Below the pieces are notes generated by a model. The model did not search any database, was not told where the DNA came from, and saw only the letters and a list, made by a program, of their open reading frames with translations. A stretch of 64,000 nucleotides of DNA from an uncultured Dehalococcoidia bacterium (lineage in GTDB: Bacteria > Chloroflexota > Dehalococcoidia > Lucifugimonadales > UBA1127). Position numbers and translations under genes: made by a program. This document shows positions 52,694-62,721 of the stretch, piece by piece. Each line of letters starts with the position of its first letter. The stretch's first letter is position 1. The stretch spans positions 2,441,001 to 2,505,000 of the forward strand of contig OX638292.1 in assembly GCA_951812285.1 (NCBI GenBank), given 5' to 3'.

Positions 52694-53167
52694 ATGGACC
52701 CCGAACAGGAAGCCCAACACCAGCCACTGGAAGACCCGGCGCAGGCCGAGACCACCGGCGATGGCCCAGACGGCGCCACACCCGCTGCCGACAGCGGCGC
52801 TGCGGCGGAGGAGCGGCTGCAGGAGCTCGAGCGGCAGGCCGAGCAGGCCCGGACCGAAGCCGCCGCCAACGGCGAGGCCGCCGCTGCCCTCCGTTCGCAG
52901 CTCGCCGAAACCCTCGAGCGCTACCGCGCGCTGCTGCTGCAGCGGGACCCGGACGTGCCCCCGGAGCTCGTCCACGGCGAGAGCATAGGGGAACTGGAGT
53001 CGTCCTACGAGCGAGCCTCGGGGCTCGTCGAGCAGCTGCGGCTGAGGGCCGCCGCACAGGCGGCGCAGGAGCGCGTCCCCGCGGGGGCGCCTGCGCGTCG
53101 TGGGGCAGACCCCGCCACGCTTACGCCGCAGGAAAAGATCATGCTGGGTCTCCGTCGAGGGAATTGA
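52694..53167 (+). CDS. acidic coiled-coil protein, scaffold-like
   Basis: 157 residues; GAGGAGG before the ATG. Acidic N-terminus, a long heptad region (ERLQELERQAEQARTEAAAN, then AALRSQLAETLERYRALLLQ), DVPPELVHGESIGELE and a C-terminal LTPQEKIMLGLRRGN. The shape and the neighbouring portal gene recall phage scaffolding proteins, but no direct family match is recognised. Confidence 0.55.
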   Translation: MDPEQEAQHQPLEDPAQAETTGDGPDGATPAADSGAAAEERLQELERQAEQARTEAAANGEAAAALRSQLAETLERYRALLLQRDPDVPPELVHGESIGELESSYERASGLVEQLRLRAAAQAAQERVPAGAPARRGADPATLTPQEKIMLGLRRGN

Positions 53168-53223
53168 GGGACGGAGATTCCCCAGCCCCATCGTATACGG
53201 GCGACCAATACAGCCCTACTCTC

Positions 53224-53261
53224 CACGGAAAGCCCCGGCGGACGCGCCGGGGCTTTCCGTG
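53224..53261 (+). terminator. perfect 17-bp hairpin after the coiled-coil gene
   Basis: CACGGAAAGCCCCGGCG and its exact complement close a GACG loop, 57 nt past the stop. T-run is weak (ATTCTT). The rest of the 53168-53474 gap is AT-rich and holds no gene that I can support, but may carry the promoter of the next gene. Confidence 0.65.
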
Positions 53262-53474
53262 ATTCTTGCATACAATAAAATCAGGTTTGGGTTGACTAGG
53301 TTTGAAACGCAATTAAATGTAAGCTACATCCCTCGCAATCCGAACTGGGAAAGTATCGACTTTGTTCTGCTTATGGTGTATCCTCTGCCCCTGAAAAAGG
53401 TTTCAGTGTTACAGCCATGACGATTAATCAACGTGTAGATTGTGGTGCAGTTGCGGGGAGTAGGAGGAGCTAAC

Positions 53475-53822
53475 ATGCTTTTTGTGAACCTAATGACGCT
53501 CAAGCCACACTTGACGCGCCAGCAAATTGACCAGGCCTCCCAGCGCCGCGCGCGATGGCGCGTGCCCAACGGCCTGAGCCTGGTTGCCGAGTACTGGATC
53601 CAGGGTTCGCCCCAGGTTATCAGCATCGTCAACGCGGAGAGCGTGGGCCCCGTGCTCGCGGCAAACTACCCGTGGACTGACGTGTTCGACATCGAGACCC
53701 ACCCGGCGATGTCCGTCGAGGACGGCCTCCGCGCGCTGCAGGTGGCCGGCATCATCAAGCGCAGGGGCCGCCGCCCGAAGGCGCTGATCGAGGCCATGCG
53801 CGCCGCCGCGTCCGAGACGTAA
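53475..53822 (+). CDS. DUF3303-like small protein
   Basis: 115 residues from the ATG at 53475 (GGAGGAG upstream). MLFVNLMTLKPHLTRQQIDQ then NGLSLVAEYWIQGSPQVISI and WTDVFDIETHPAMSVEDGLR give an alpha/beta-barrel-like dimeric fold such as DUF3303; the C-terminal KRRGRRPKALIEAMRAAA is basic. Could also belong to a viral-type accessory set with its two neighbours. Confidence 0.55.
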   Translation: MLFVNLMTLKPHLTRQQIDQASQRRARWRVPNGLSLVAEYWIQGSPQVISIVNAESVGPVLAANYPWTDVFDIETHPAMSVEDGLRALQVAGIIKRRGRRPKALIEAMRAAASET

Positions 53823-53880
53823 ACGCGCGGCCTTTCGCCGCAACATCCCAACGCAAGTCCCCCGGCGAGGTATGGGCGCC

Positions 53881-55221
53881 CTATCCTCCCCGACCGTTCG
53901 CCGTGGCCGCCGTGCGCGACTCCTCCTCGTCCCGTACCCGCGCCAGCTCCCCCTCCGGGTCTGCCACCCCGAGGTTGGCCATCGCCCGCCGCCGGCTCTG
54001 CAGCCCGGCGTTGACCATGCGCTCCTCCTGCTGCACCAGCCTGTCGCGGTCCTGCGGCAGCGCAGTCCCCCACGTCGTCCGCAGCCGGACCGGCCAGCAC
54101 GCCTCTCCCGTCCGCTGCTGGTGGACGCGAAGCGCCATCTCCGCCCGCTGCCGGTACACGCTGTTCCGCAGCAGCCGCTTCCGCGCCACCCGCTGCACCA
54201 TGGGATACAGTTCCATCTCCAGCGCCACCCCCGACAGGTCGCGGCCGCTGTCGCCGAAGGCCGTCCGCGGCGTCTCCGACAGGTCGTGCAGCACCCGGTA
54301 GAGCAGCTCGATGTACTCCGTGTGCAGCCGGACGCCTCCGCCCTGCAGCAGGTCCAGCAGGTAGGCGCGCGCCCGCTCCGGCACCTCCCACACCGCCCCC
54401 GGCTGCACCGCGATGTCCTGCGACTCCTCCACGCCCTCCAGCACCGCGATGGGGTTGCCCGAGAGTTCCAGGATGGTCGAGAGCTGTGAGAAGGCGCGGT
54501 TGATCTCCCGCTGCGGCTCCATGAGCGCCGTGATGTCCGCGCTGCCCCAGAACTGCTTGGGCTCTCGCAGGTTGGGGAAGACGACGTAGGGGATGAATCC
54601 ATAAGGATTGGGGCGCTCTTCCTCCAGCGCGTTGCCCACCCACAAGCTGAACCGCTCCGCCGTCCACGCCTCCACCACGACGGCCTCGGCGCCCGAGGGC
54701 GTGACGCCGTAGAGCATCTCCGTCTCCTCCGCCGTCAGCCGGTACCGGCTGGCCACGCGCCAAACCCTCGAGACGTCGTCGCCGACCCACCATGCGAACA
54801 GCCCCTGCACGTCCGGCGACGTGACGCGCGCGCCGGGCCCCACGCCCACAGCCGTCGACGATTCCCACGTGACCTTGTAGCACCCGTCGCCGAGCACCGC
54901 GGCGTCCAGCTCCGTCTCGAAGTCGAGCTCCTGCAGGTCATTGGCCTCGGCGACGGCGAGCAACACGCGCCGGGCGGCCGCCGCGCGCGCCTCGGCCTCC
55001 GCGGAGTCGTCCGAGGGCTCGACGGCGACGTGCAGCCCCGCGAGGAGCGCGGCCGTGACCTTGTGGGCGAAGGTGCGCACGTAGTTGAAGGTGAGTCGCC
55101 GCTCGCGCCGCCGGGGAGACCCCGGCCAGTGCGCGCCCGAGTAGAAGGACAGGTTCTCCTGGTATGCCCGCATGCGGGCTGCGTCGCGTTGCTCCAGTTG
55201 TTGCGGCAGGGAAAGCGCCAT
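53881..55221 (-). CDS. phage portal protein (Gp6/SPP1 type)
   Basis: 446 residues. N-terminal MALSLPQQLEQRDAARMRAY and FYSGAHWPGSPRRRERRLTFNYVRTFAHK, LGDGCYKV, NPYGFIPYVVFPNLREPKQFWG, EINRAFSQLSTILELSGNPI and PMVQRVARKR are portal features: clip/wing, stem helix and crown. Portals form the DNA channel of capsids. No terminase, protease or capsid gene is adjacent, and the scaffold-like gene runs the other way, so this is probably a relic or a domesticated gene. Codon usage matches the host. Confidence 0.8.
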   Translation of the reverse strand: MALSLPQQLEQRDAARMRAYQENLSFYSGAHWPGSPRRRERRLTFNYVRTFAHKVTAALLAGLHVAVEPSDDSAEAEARAAAARRVLLAVAEANDLQELDFETELDAAVLGDGCYKVTWESSTAVGVGPGARVTSPDVQGLFAWWVGDDVSRVWRVASRYRLTAEETEMLYGVTPSGAEAVVVEAWTAERFSLWVGNALEEERPNPYGFIPYVVFPNLREPKQFWGSADITALMEPQREINRAFSQLSTILELSGNPIAVLEGVEESQDIAVQPGAVWEVPERARAYLLDLLQGGGVRLHTEYIELLYRVLHDLSETPRTAFGDSGRDLSGVALEMELYPMVQRVARKRLLRNSVYRQRAEMALRVHQQRTGEACWPVRLRTTWGTALPQDRDRLVQQEERMVNAGLQSRRRAMANLGVADPEGELARVRDEEESRTAATANGRGG

Positions 55222-55360
55222 GGTTGCCGACCTCCGTCTCAGATTTCAGGGGTTCGAAGGTCAGTGTGTCGAGGCGCGGGGCTTACGCACAAGGACGCCG
55301 TGTCAGGGTCACGGCAAGAGCCTCTCACCGGGACCGGACATCCCCTCCAGAGTATTTGAT

Positions 55361-55389
55361 TTGCGAATGTTGGAGTCGTGTATTATAAT
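55361..55389 (+). promoter_or_regulatory. sigma70-type promoter for cysC-sat
   Basis: TTGCGA at 55361-55366 and a perfect TATAAT at 55384-55389, 17-nt spacer, 110 nt before the cysC start. It is one of the best consensus -10 boxes in the window and lies in an otherwise gene-free 55222-55498 gap. Confidence 0.6.
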
Positions 55390-55498
55390 GTTCACGCCAT
55401 GTGTACCCACTGAGCATTCACGCGCACCGCAGGCCCTCGACGCCCTCGCGGCATTCCCTCAGCCCATGATGCGCCCCAATTGCAGAAGGAGTATGTCT

Positions 55499-56134
55499 GT
55501 GCCTAACAACGGATTCACAGTCTGGCTCACGGGGCTGCCCAGCTCCGGCAAGAGCACCCTCGCCGCGCTGCTGGCGGCCGAGTTGCAGGACCGCGGCCAC
55601 CCCGTCGTCAACCTGGACGGCGACGAGGTCCGCATGCGGCTCTCGAAGGGCCTCGGGTTCTCCAAGGAGGACCGCGACGAGAACATCCGCCGCATCTCCT
55701 ACGTCGCGCGGGTGGCCTCGGACATGGGCGGCGTCGCCATCACGAGCGCCATCTCGCCCTACCGCGAGATCCGCGACGAGGCCCGCGCCGAGATCGCGCA
55801 GTTCGTGGAGGTCTTCGTCTCGTGTCCCGTCGAGGTCTGTATTCAGCGCGACGTGAAGGGGTTGTACAAGAAGGCCCTCGCCGGTGAGATCAAGGGCTTC
55901 ACCGGAATCGACGACCCATACGAGGAGCCGCTGGACCCCGAACTCGTCGTGCACACCGACCTCGAAGAAGAGCAGGAGAGCATCCGGCGCATCCTCGACA
56001 CGCTTGAGCGCCTTGGCCTGCTATCCGCATCCGAGAACAACGGCCGCGCCCCGGCCGCCGGCGCCCCCGCCGTCAGCGATGACGAGCGAGAGCAGGCGCT
56101 GACCAGGCTCCGGGGCCTCGGCTATTTGGAGTAA
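55499..56134 (+). CDS. cysC: adenylylsulfate kinase CysC
   Basis: 211 residues from a GTG at 55499, seven nt after AAGGAG; an ATG at 55493 is only 1 nt from that site. Walker A GLPSSGKST, NLDGDEVRMRLSKGLGFSKE, RDENIRRISYVA, then VEVCIQRDVKGLYKKALAGE and GIDDPYEEP identify APS kinase. C-terminal acidic/Ala-rich tail is extra. Makes PAPS from APS. Sat follows 3 nt later. Confidence 0.92.
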   Translation: MPNNGFTVWLTGLPSSGKSTLAALLAAELQDRGHPVVNLDGDEVRMRLSKGLGFSKEDRDENIRRISYVARVASDMGGVAITSAISPYREIRDEARAEIAQFVEVFVSCPVEVCIQRDVKGLYKKALAGEIKGFTGIDDPYEEPLDPELVVHTDLEEEQESIRRILDTLERLGLLSASENNGRAPAAGAPAVSDDEREQALTRLRGLGYLE

Positions 56135-56137
56135 GCA

Positions 56138-57283
56138 ATGTTGCCAGCCCCCCACGGAGGAAAACTCGTCCGCCGCGTCCTGAGCGGCGACGCCCAGGCG
56201 CAGGCCCTGCAGGAGGCCGCGTCGCTGCCCGCCGTCACCGTCTCGGCCGACGTCGTTTCGGACGTCATCAACATCACGACCGGCGCCTACAGCCCGCTCG
56301 AAGGCTTCCTCGACAGCCGTAACCTCGAGAGCGTGCTCGAATCCGACCACCTGTCGGACGGCACGCCCTGGACCATCCCCATCGTGCTCGACGTCGAGCC
56401 GGAGCAGGCAAAGGCGCTGCCGGAACGCGTGGCCCTCGCCGCGCCGAACGGGCGGCCCATCGCGCTCATGCACGTCACCGACCGCTACGGCTACGACAAG
56501 GAGCGGTACGCGCAGCACGTCTTCGGCACCACGGACTCGGAGCACCCCGGCGTCGCGGGACTGCTGGAGCGCCACGACACGCTGCTCGGCGGCGCCATCG
56601 ACCTCATCGCGGAGCCGGAGGTCGCCTTCCCCGCCTACACCCTGAGCCCCATCGAGACCCGCGTGCTCTTCGAGGCGAAGGGCTGGCGCACCGTCGTCGG
56701 CTTCCAGACGCGCAACGTCCCGCACCTCGGCCACGAGTACGTGCAGAAGTCGGCGCTCAGCTTCGTCGACGGCCTCTTCATCAACCCCGTCATTGGCCGC
56801 AAGAAGTCGGGCGACTTCACGGACGACGCCATCCTGACCACCTACGAGGCGCTGCTGGAGAATTACTACCGCCCGGAGCGGGCCGTCATGGCGGTGCTGC
56901 GGACGGAGATGCGCTACGCGGGCCCCAAGGAGGCCATCTTCCACGCCATCGTGCGCAAGAACTTCGGCTGCACGCACTTCATCGTCGGGCGCGACCACGC
57001 GGGCGTCGGCAGCTACTACACGCCCTACGCGGCGCAGGAGATCTTCGACGACTTCCCGGACCTCGGCATCACGCCGATGTTCTTCACGTCCTTCTTCATG
57101 TGCCACAAGTGCGGCAGCGTGGTGAACGAGAAGACCTGCCCCCACGGCCCCGAGCACCAGGAACAGTTCAGCGGCACTCTCCTGCGCAACCTGATGACCA
57201 GCGGCGTCATACCCGAGAACGGCCTGATCCGCCCGGAGGTCGCCAAGGTCCTCATAGAGCACCCGGACCCGCTGGTAGGGTAG
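56138..57283 (+). CDS. sat: sulfate adenylyltransferase (ATP sulfurylase)
   Basis: 381 residues, single-chain Sat type. GAYSPLEGFLDSRNLESVL, FQTRNVPHLGHEYVQK (the HxxGH site), GRKKSGDFTDDA, FIVGRDHAGVGSYYTPYAAQ and a C-x2-C...C-x-H zinc segment (CHKCGSVVNEKTCPH). Forms APS from ATP and sulfate. With cysC it yields PAPS; no reductase is adjacent, so either PAPS reduction genes lie elsewhere or PAPS feeds sulfotransferases. Confidence 0.93.
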   Translation: MLPAPHGGKLVRRVLSGDAQAQALQEAASLPAVTVSADVVSDVINITTGAYSPLEGFLDSRNLESVLESDHLSDGTPWTIPIVLDVEPEQAKALPERVALAAPNGRPIALMHVTDRYGYDKERYAQHVFGTTDSEHPGVAGLLERHDTLLGGAIDLIAEPEVAFPAYTLSPIETRVLFEAKGWRTVVGFQTRNVPHLGHEYVQKSALSFVDGLFINPVIGRKKSGDFTDDAILTTYEALLENYYRPERAVMAVLRTEMRYAGPKEAIFHAIVRKNFGCTHFIVGRDHAGVGSYYTPYAAQEIFDDFPDLGITPMFFTSFFMCHKCGSVVNEKTCPHGPEHQEQFSGTLLRNLMTSGVIPENGLIRPEVAKVLIEHPDPLVG

Positions 57284-57289
57284 GGGACC

Positions 57290-57499
57290 CTAGGCGGTCG
57301 CTTCCACGAGCTCATAGGATTGGGGTTCTGGAACGGGGAGTCCCTCTTCCCGCAATGCCTCGATGTAGAGTTCAATCGCCTCCAGGATGAGGGCGTAAAC
57401 CTCATCTCGCGAGTCGCCAACGGCCACGCACCCCGGCAGGTCAAGGACCTGGGCGCCGAAGCTGGTGTGACCCTTTTCAATGATCACCGAGTAGCCCAT
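57290..57499 (-). CDS. HicB-family antitoxin (partner broken)
   Basis: 69 residues from the ATG at 57499 (AGGAG 7 nt upstream). GYSVIIEKGHTSFGAQVLDL, PGCVAVGDSRDEVYALILEA and a short acidic tail give the compact HicB fold. The usual HicA gene is upstream but only its 3' end survives (57511-57600). Convergent with sat (6-nt gap). Confidence 0.78.
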   Translation of the reverse strand: MGYSVIIEKGHTSFGAQVLDLPGCVAVGDSRDEVYALILEAIELYIEALREEGLPVPEPQSYELVEATA

Positions 57500-57510
57500 G
57501 GAGCTTCTCC

Positions 57511-57600
57511 TTAATCCAACCCAGCCTGCTTGAGGATAGCACCCCATATCCCCGGAGAAACATCCTTGGTATCCTGAATACACTCACACACCAGGGGCAT
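57511..57600 (-). pseudogene. hicA remnant (3' end only)
   Basis: An open frame of 29 codons beginning MPLVCECIQDTKDVSPG and ending ILKQAGLD, the characteristic HicA C-terminus (…PG.L..IL.QAGL), with the double-stranded RNA-binding N-half and catalytic His missing. It stops 11 nt before the hicB ATG, in the usual hicA-hicB order, and its 5' side meets the lspA region abruptly. Confidence 0.65.
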
Positions 57601-57608
57601 CGATAGCC

Positions 57609-58214
57609 GTGCAGCAACCCGTCTCCCGCAGGCCCTTCATCCTCACCGACACCCTCGCGATGCTGGTCTTTGCGCTGGCCCTCGCCGCGGACCAGTTCTC
57701 GAAGGCCCTCGTGCGCGAGGGGCTGCGCATCGGCGAGTCCGTGCCCGCCGAGGGCTTCCTCCGCCTCACCCACGTCACCAACAGCGGCGCCATCTTCGGC
57801 CTCTTCCCCAACCAGGCCATTGTGATGACGGTTGCGTCCGTCGTCGGCATCGTTGTGCTGCTGTACTTCTACCACGCCCACGCCGGCGGCGACTGGCGCG
57901 TCCGGACGAGCATGGGGCTGCTCCTCGGCGGCGCCGTCGGCAACCTCATCGACCGGCTCGTGCTCGGCCGCGTGACCGACTTCCTCGACGTCGGCGCGTG
58001 GCCCGTGTTCAACCTCGCCGACTCCTCCATCGTCACGGGCGTCATCATCCTGGCCGTCGTCTACCTCTTCCCGAACTTCCTCGCCCGGCGTCGCGAGACT
58101 CCGCAGCCGCCTACCGAGGCTGCCGCGCCGGAGATTGGCGACGCCTCCACCGACGCGAGCACCGACGCCGTCGCCCTCTCGACCGACGGAGCGCCGTCCG
58201 GCGATGACGACTGA
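57609..58214 (+). CDS. lspA: lipoprotein signal peptidase LspA
   Basis: 201 residues, GTG start. Four helices and the two catalytic Asp motifs, GNLIDRL and FNLADSSI, plus NSGAIFGLF. A long acidic/Ala-rich C-terminal tail follows the last helix. Cleaves prolipoproteins at the lipobox Cys, matching the many lipoproteins in this window. Stop overlaps rluD by 11 nt. Confidence 0.93.
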   Translation: MQQPVSRRPFILTDTLAMLVFALALAADQFSKALVREGLRIGESVPAEGFLRLTHVTNSGAIFGLFPNQAIVMTVASVVGIVVLLYFYHAHAGGDWRVRTSMGLLLGGAVGNLIDRLVLGRVTDFLDVGAWPVFNLADSSIVTGVIILAVVYLFPNFLARRRETPQPPTEAAAPEIGDASTDASTDAVALSTDGAPSGDDD

Positions 58215-59148
58215 GTCGCGCAGCTTCACCGCGGCGCAGCCGGTCGCCCGCCTCGACCGCTTCCTGACCGAGCAGTGCCCCGACCTCACCCGCTCCCGGC
58301 TCGCCCGGCTGGTGCAGCAGGGCATGGTCGCCGTCAACGGCGCGCCGAGCAGGCCGTCCCAGCCCGTCCGCGCGGGCGACGTCGTCGAGCTCACCATTCC
58401 GCCGCCGACACCCCTCGACCTCGCGCCGGAGGACATCCCCGTCCCCATCGTGTACGAGGACGATGACCTGCTCGTCGTCGACAAACCGGCGGGGCTGACG
58501 GTCCACCCTGCGCCCGGGCACCCGTCGCACACGCTGGTGAACGCGCTGCTTGCACTGCGCCCGAACCTCTCGGGCATCGGCGGAACGCAGCGGCCCGGCA
58601 TCGTCCACCGGCTCGACAAGGACACCTCCGGCCTCATGCTCGTCGCCAAGCACGACGCCGCCCACCACTCGCTGGCCGCGCAGCTGCAGGCCCGCCGCGT
58701 CCACAAGCGCTACCTCGCGATGGTCTGGGGCTGCCCGCGCCCCGAGACGGGCACGGTCGACGCCCCCATCGCGCGGCACCCCGCCGACCGTAAGCGCATG
58801 GCCGTCGTCGAGAACGGCCGAGCGTCGGTCACCCACTACGCCGTGCTGGAGCGGCTGCCGGAGGCGTCGCTGGTCGAGGCCCGGCCCGTCACTGGCCGCA
58901 CGCACCAGATTCGCGTCCACCTGGCGTCGCTCGGCTGCCCGCTCGTCGGCGACGCCCTCTACGGCCGCGCCCGCCCGTCGCCCGTCGAGCGCCACTTCCT
59001 CCACGCCGCGACCCTCGCCTTCCGCCAACCGTCGACGGGCGAGACCGTCGAGGTCTCCTCCCCCCTCCCGCCCGACCTGCAGTCCGCGCTGGAGATGTTG
59101 CGAGAATCCCCAAAACAGTATGGCATCTCACCCGTGCGGGGAGTGTAG
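58204..59148 (+). CDS. rluD: RluD-type 23S rRNA pseudouridine synthase
   Basis: 314 residues from the ATG at 58204, inside the lspA end. S4 domain (RLDRFLTEQCPDLTRSRL) then catalytic domain with GIVHRLDKDTSGLMLVAK (the active Asp), RPVTGRTHQIRVHLASLG and FLHAATLAF. Isomerises uridines in 23S rRNA helix 69 or a related site. Confidence 0.9.
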   Translation: MTTESRSFTAAQPVARLDRFLTEQCPDLTRSRLARLVQQGMVAVNGAPSRPSQPVRAGDVVELTIPPPTPLDLAPEDIPVPIVYEDDDLLVVDKPAGLTVHPAPGHPSHTLVNALLALRPNLSGIGGTQRPGIVHRLDKDTSGLMLVAKHDAAHHSLAAQLQARRVHKRYLAMVWGCPRPETGTVDAPIARHPADRKRMAVVENGRASVTHYAVLERLPEASLVEARPVTGRTHQIRVHLASLGCPLVGDALYGRARPSPVERHFLHAATLAFRQPSTGETVEVSSPLPPDLQSALEMLRESPKQYGISPVRGV

Positions 59149-59192
59149 AATGGCGGCCTAACCGCCGCACCCCACCATCCATTGAGGCATAT

Positions 59193-60962
59193 ATGAGCCT
59201 TCTTGACGACGTAAAAGCCCGGCTGAACATCGTGGACGTGGTGTCGAACTACGTCCCGTTGACGCAGTCCGGCCGCGTTTTCAAGGCGCGATGCCCGTTC
59301 CACACGGAGCGCACGCCGTCCTTCGTCGTCAACCCCGAGCGCGGCTCGTGGCGCTGCTTCGGCGCCTGCTCCGAGGGCGGCGACGCCATTCGCTTCGTGA
59401 TGAAGATGGAGAACCAGAGCTTCGGCGAGGCCCTTCGCTCGCTGGCCGTGCGGCTCGGCGTGCCGCTCCCGTCGCCGCGCCAGCAGGCGCAGATGGACCC
59501 GCTCATCCGCGCCAACGAGGAGGCGATGCGCTTCTTCCAGCGCCGCCTGCAGTCGCCCGACGGCGCCGACGCGCTCGCCTACCTGCAGGACCGCGGCGTC
59601 GCCCCCGAGACGGCGGCCGCCTTCAACCTCGGCCTGAGCCCCGACGGCTTCGAGGAGCTCAAGGTCCACCTCGTCGGCCAGGGCTTCACGGAGGAGCAGC
59701 TCCAGCGCGCCGGGCTCGTGACGCGCCCCCAGCAGGGCAGCTCGCGCGACCTCTTCCACTCCCGCCTCATGTTCCCCATCCGCAACGTCGAGGGCCGCGT
59801 GGTCGGCTTCGGCGGCCGCGAGCTCGACGGCAGCGTCCCCAAGTACCTCAACACCCCGCAGACGCCCGTCTTCGACAAGTCGTCGCTCCTCTGGGCCCTC
59901 GACGCCGCCCGCGACAGCATCAAGCTCCGCGGCGAGGGCGTCGTCGTCGAAGGCTACATGGACGCCCTCATGGCGCACCAGCAGGGCTACACCAACGTCG
60001 TCGCATCTATGGGCACCGCGCTGACCGACCGACAGGTGGCGGCGTTGGCGCCGCTGGCAAAGAGCTTCGTCCTGGCCTTGGACATGGACGCAGCCGGGCA
60101 GGATGCGACGATGCGGAGCCTGAAGACGTCATGGGCCAACGTGCCCAACGTGCGCATCGCGCTGCTGCCCGAAGGCAAGGACCCGGACGAGCTTATCCGC
60201 AACACACCGGAACGCTGGCCGGAGGTGTTGGAGGCCGCCGAGCCCCGCGTCGACTTCGGTTTCCGGCTGCTGGCACAACGGGTTGATCTCAACACCTCGG
60301 ATGGCCGCCGTCTCCTCACTGATGAACTGCTGCAGTGGGTCACTACAGAACCGGACGATTCAACACAAGATCGATACTTGGAGAAGCTGGGAGCGCTGGT
60401 CGGCCTCACCCGCAGTCAGTTGGAGCAAGTGCTCCAACGCCGCGCCCGTGAGTTGCTGGAAAGCCGCTCCGGACGACGACAGTCTCAGCCCTCTAGTGCC
60501 CCTGTGCATACGCCCTCTGCTCTCTTCGAGCGCGATGACCCCCTCGAGGCCTACTCGCTGGCCCTGCTCATGCGCGACCCCGACCTTCGCGACGCCGCGG
60601 CCACCCTCCGCGCCGAGTTCTTCCGGCAGAGCGAGAACCGGGAAGTCTTCCAAAAATGGGCCGAATGTTCTACAATGGAAGAACTGAAAGAAGACCTTGA
60701 CGCCCTTCTGCAAGAGCACCTGGAGTCCCTCCTCAGCCGTGAAATCCCCATGATGGATTACAAGCAGCGAACAGAATCGTTCGCGCAGATGATACGGCGA
60801 TTGGAGGAGCGGCAGCTCCGGGAACAGCGGACGCAGTTGGGGGCGACACTGGCACAAGCCGTGGCGGAGGGCCGCGACACCTCGCCGGAGGAGGAGGAAC
60901 TCCACCGGCAGGACGTGCGGCTCCGTGAAATATTTTCCGCCAGGGTACGACGGGACATCTAG
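59193..60962 (+). CDS. dnaG: DNA primase DnaG
   Basis: 589 residues. CHC2 zinc finger C34, H37, C55, C59; the RNAP-like core with GGRELDG and the Toprim [30 protein letters not shown] DxD; a C-terminal helicase-binding domain after about 440. GAGG before the ATG. Forms a macromolecular-synthesis pair with rpoD 38 nt downstream; rpsU, usual in this operon, is absent upstream. Confidence 0.96.
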   Translation: MSLLDDVKARLNIVDVVSNYVPLTQSGRVFKARCPFHTERTPSFVVNPERGSWRCFGACSEGGDAIRFVMKMENQSFGEALRSLAVRLGVPLPSPRQQAQMDPLIRANEEAMRFFQRRLQSPDGADALAYLQDRGVAPETAAAFNLGLSPDGFEELKVHLVGQGFTEEQLQRAGLVTRPQQGSSRDLFHSRLMFPIRNVEGRVVGFGGRELDGSVPKYLNTPQTPVFDKSSLLWALDAARDSIKLRGEGVVVEGYMDALMAHQQGYTNVVASMGTALTDRQVAALAPLAKSFVLALDMDAAGQDATMRSLKTSWANVPNVRIALLPEGKDPDELIRNTPERWPEVLEAAEPRVDFGFRLLAQRVDLNTSDGRRLLTDELLQWVTTEPDDSTQDRYLEKLGALVGLTRSQLEQVLQRRARELLESRSGRRQSQPSSAPVHTPSALFERDDPLEAYSLALLMRDPDLRDAAATLRAEFFRQSENREVFQKWAECSTMEELKEDLDALLQEHLESLLSREIPMMDYKQRTESFAQMIRRLEERQLREQRTQLGATLAQAVAEGRDTSPEEEELHRQDVRLREIFSARVRRDI

Positions 60963-61000
60963 CCCGCCTGCGCAGCAGGCACATTAGCCAGGAGATGAAC

Positions 61001-62560
<1,560 letters not shown>

Positions 62561-62578
62561 AAACCCTGCTGACTGTAG

Positions 62579-62619
62579 AGAGGCCGTTCGCCCGCAACGT
62601 TTCCGGGCGAGCGGCCTCT
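62579..62619 (+). terminator. rpoD terminator hairpin
   Basis: 16-bp stem AGAGGCCGTTCGCCCG / CGGGCGAGCGGCCTCT with one T-G pair and a 9-nt loop, 18 nt after the rpoD stop, followed by TTCGCAT. Confidence 0.65.
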
Positions 62620-62721
62620 TCGCATGTCCGCCCCCCAGCCCCCGCCTCGCCGGCAATCGCATCATTTGCAGCGCCCGTTGGCCCGTGACTGCTGACGCCC
62701 GATGGAGTAACGTAGGAATTG

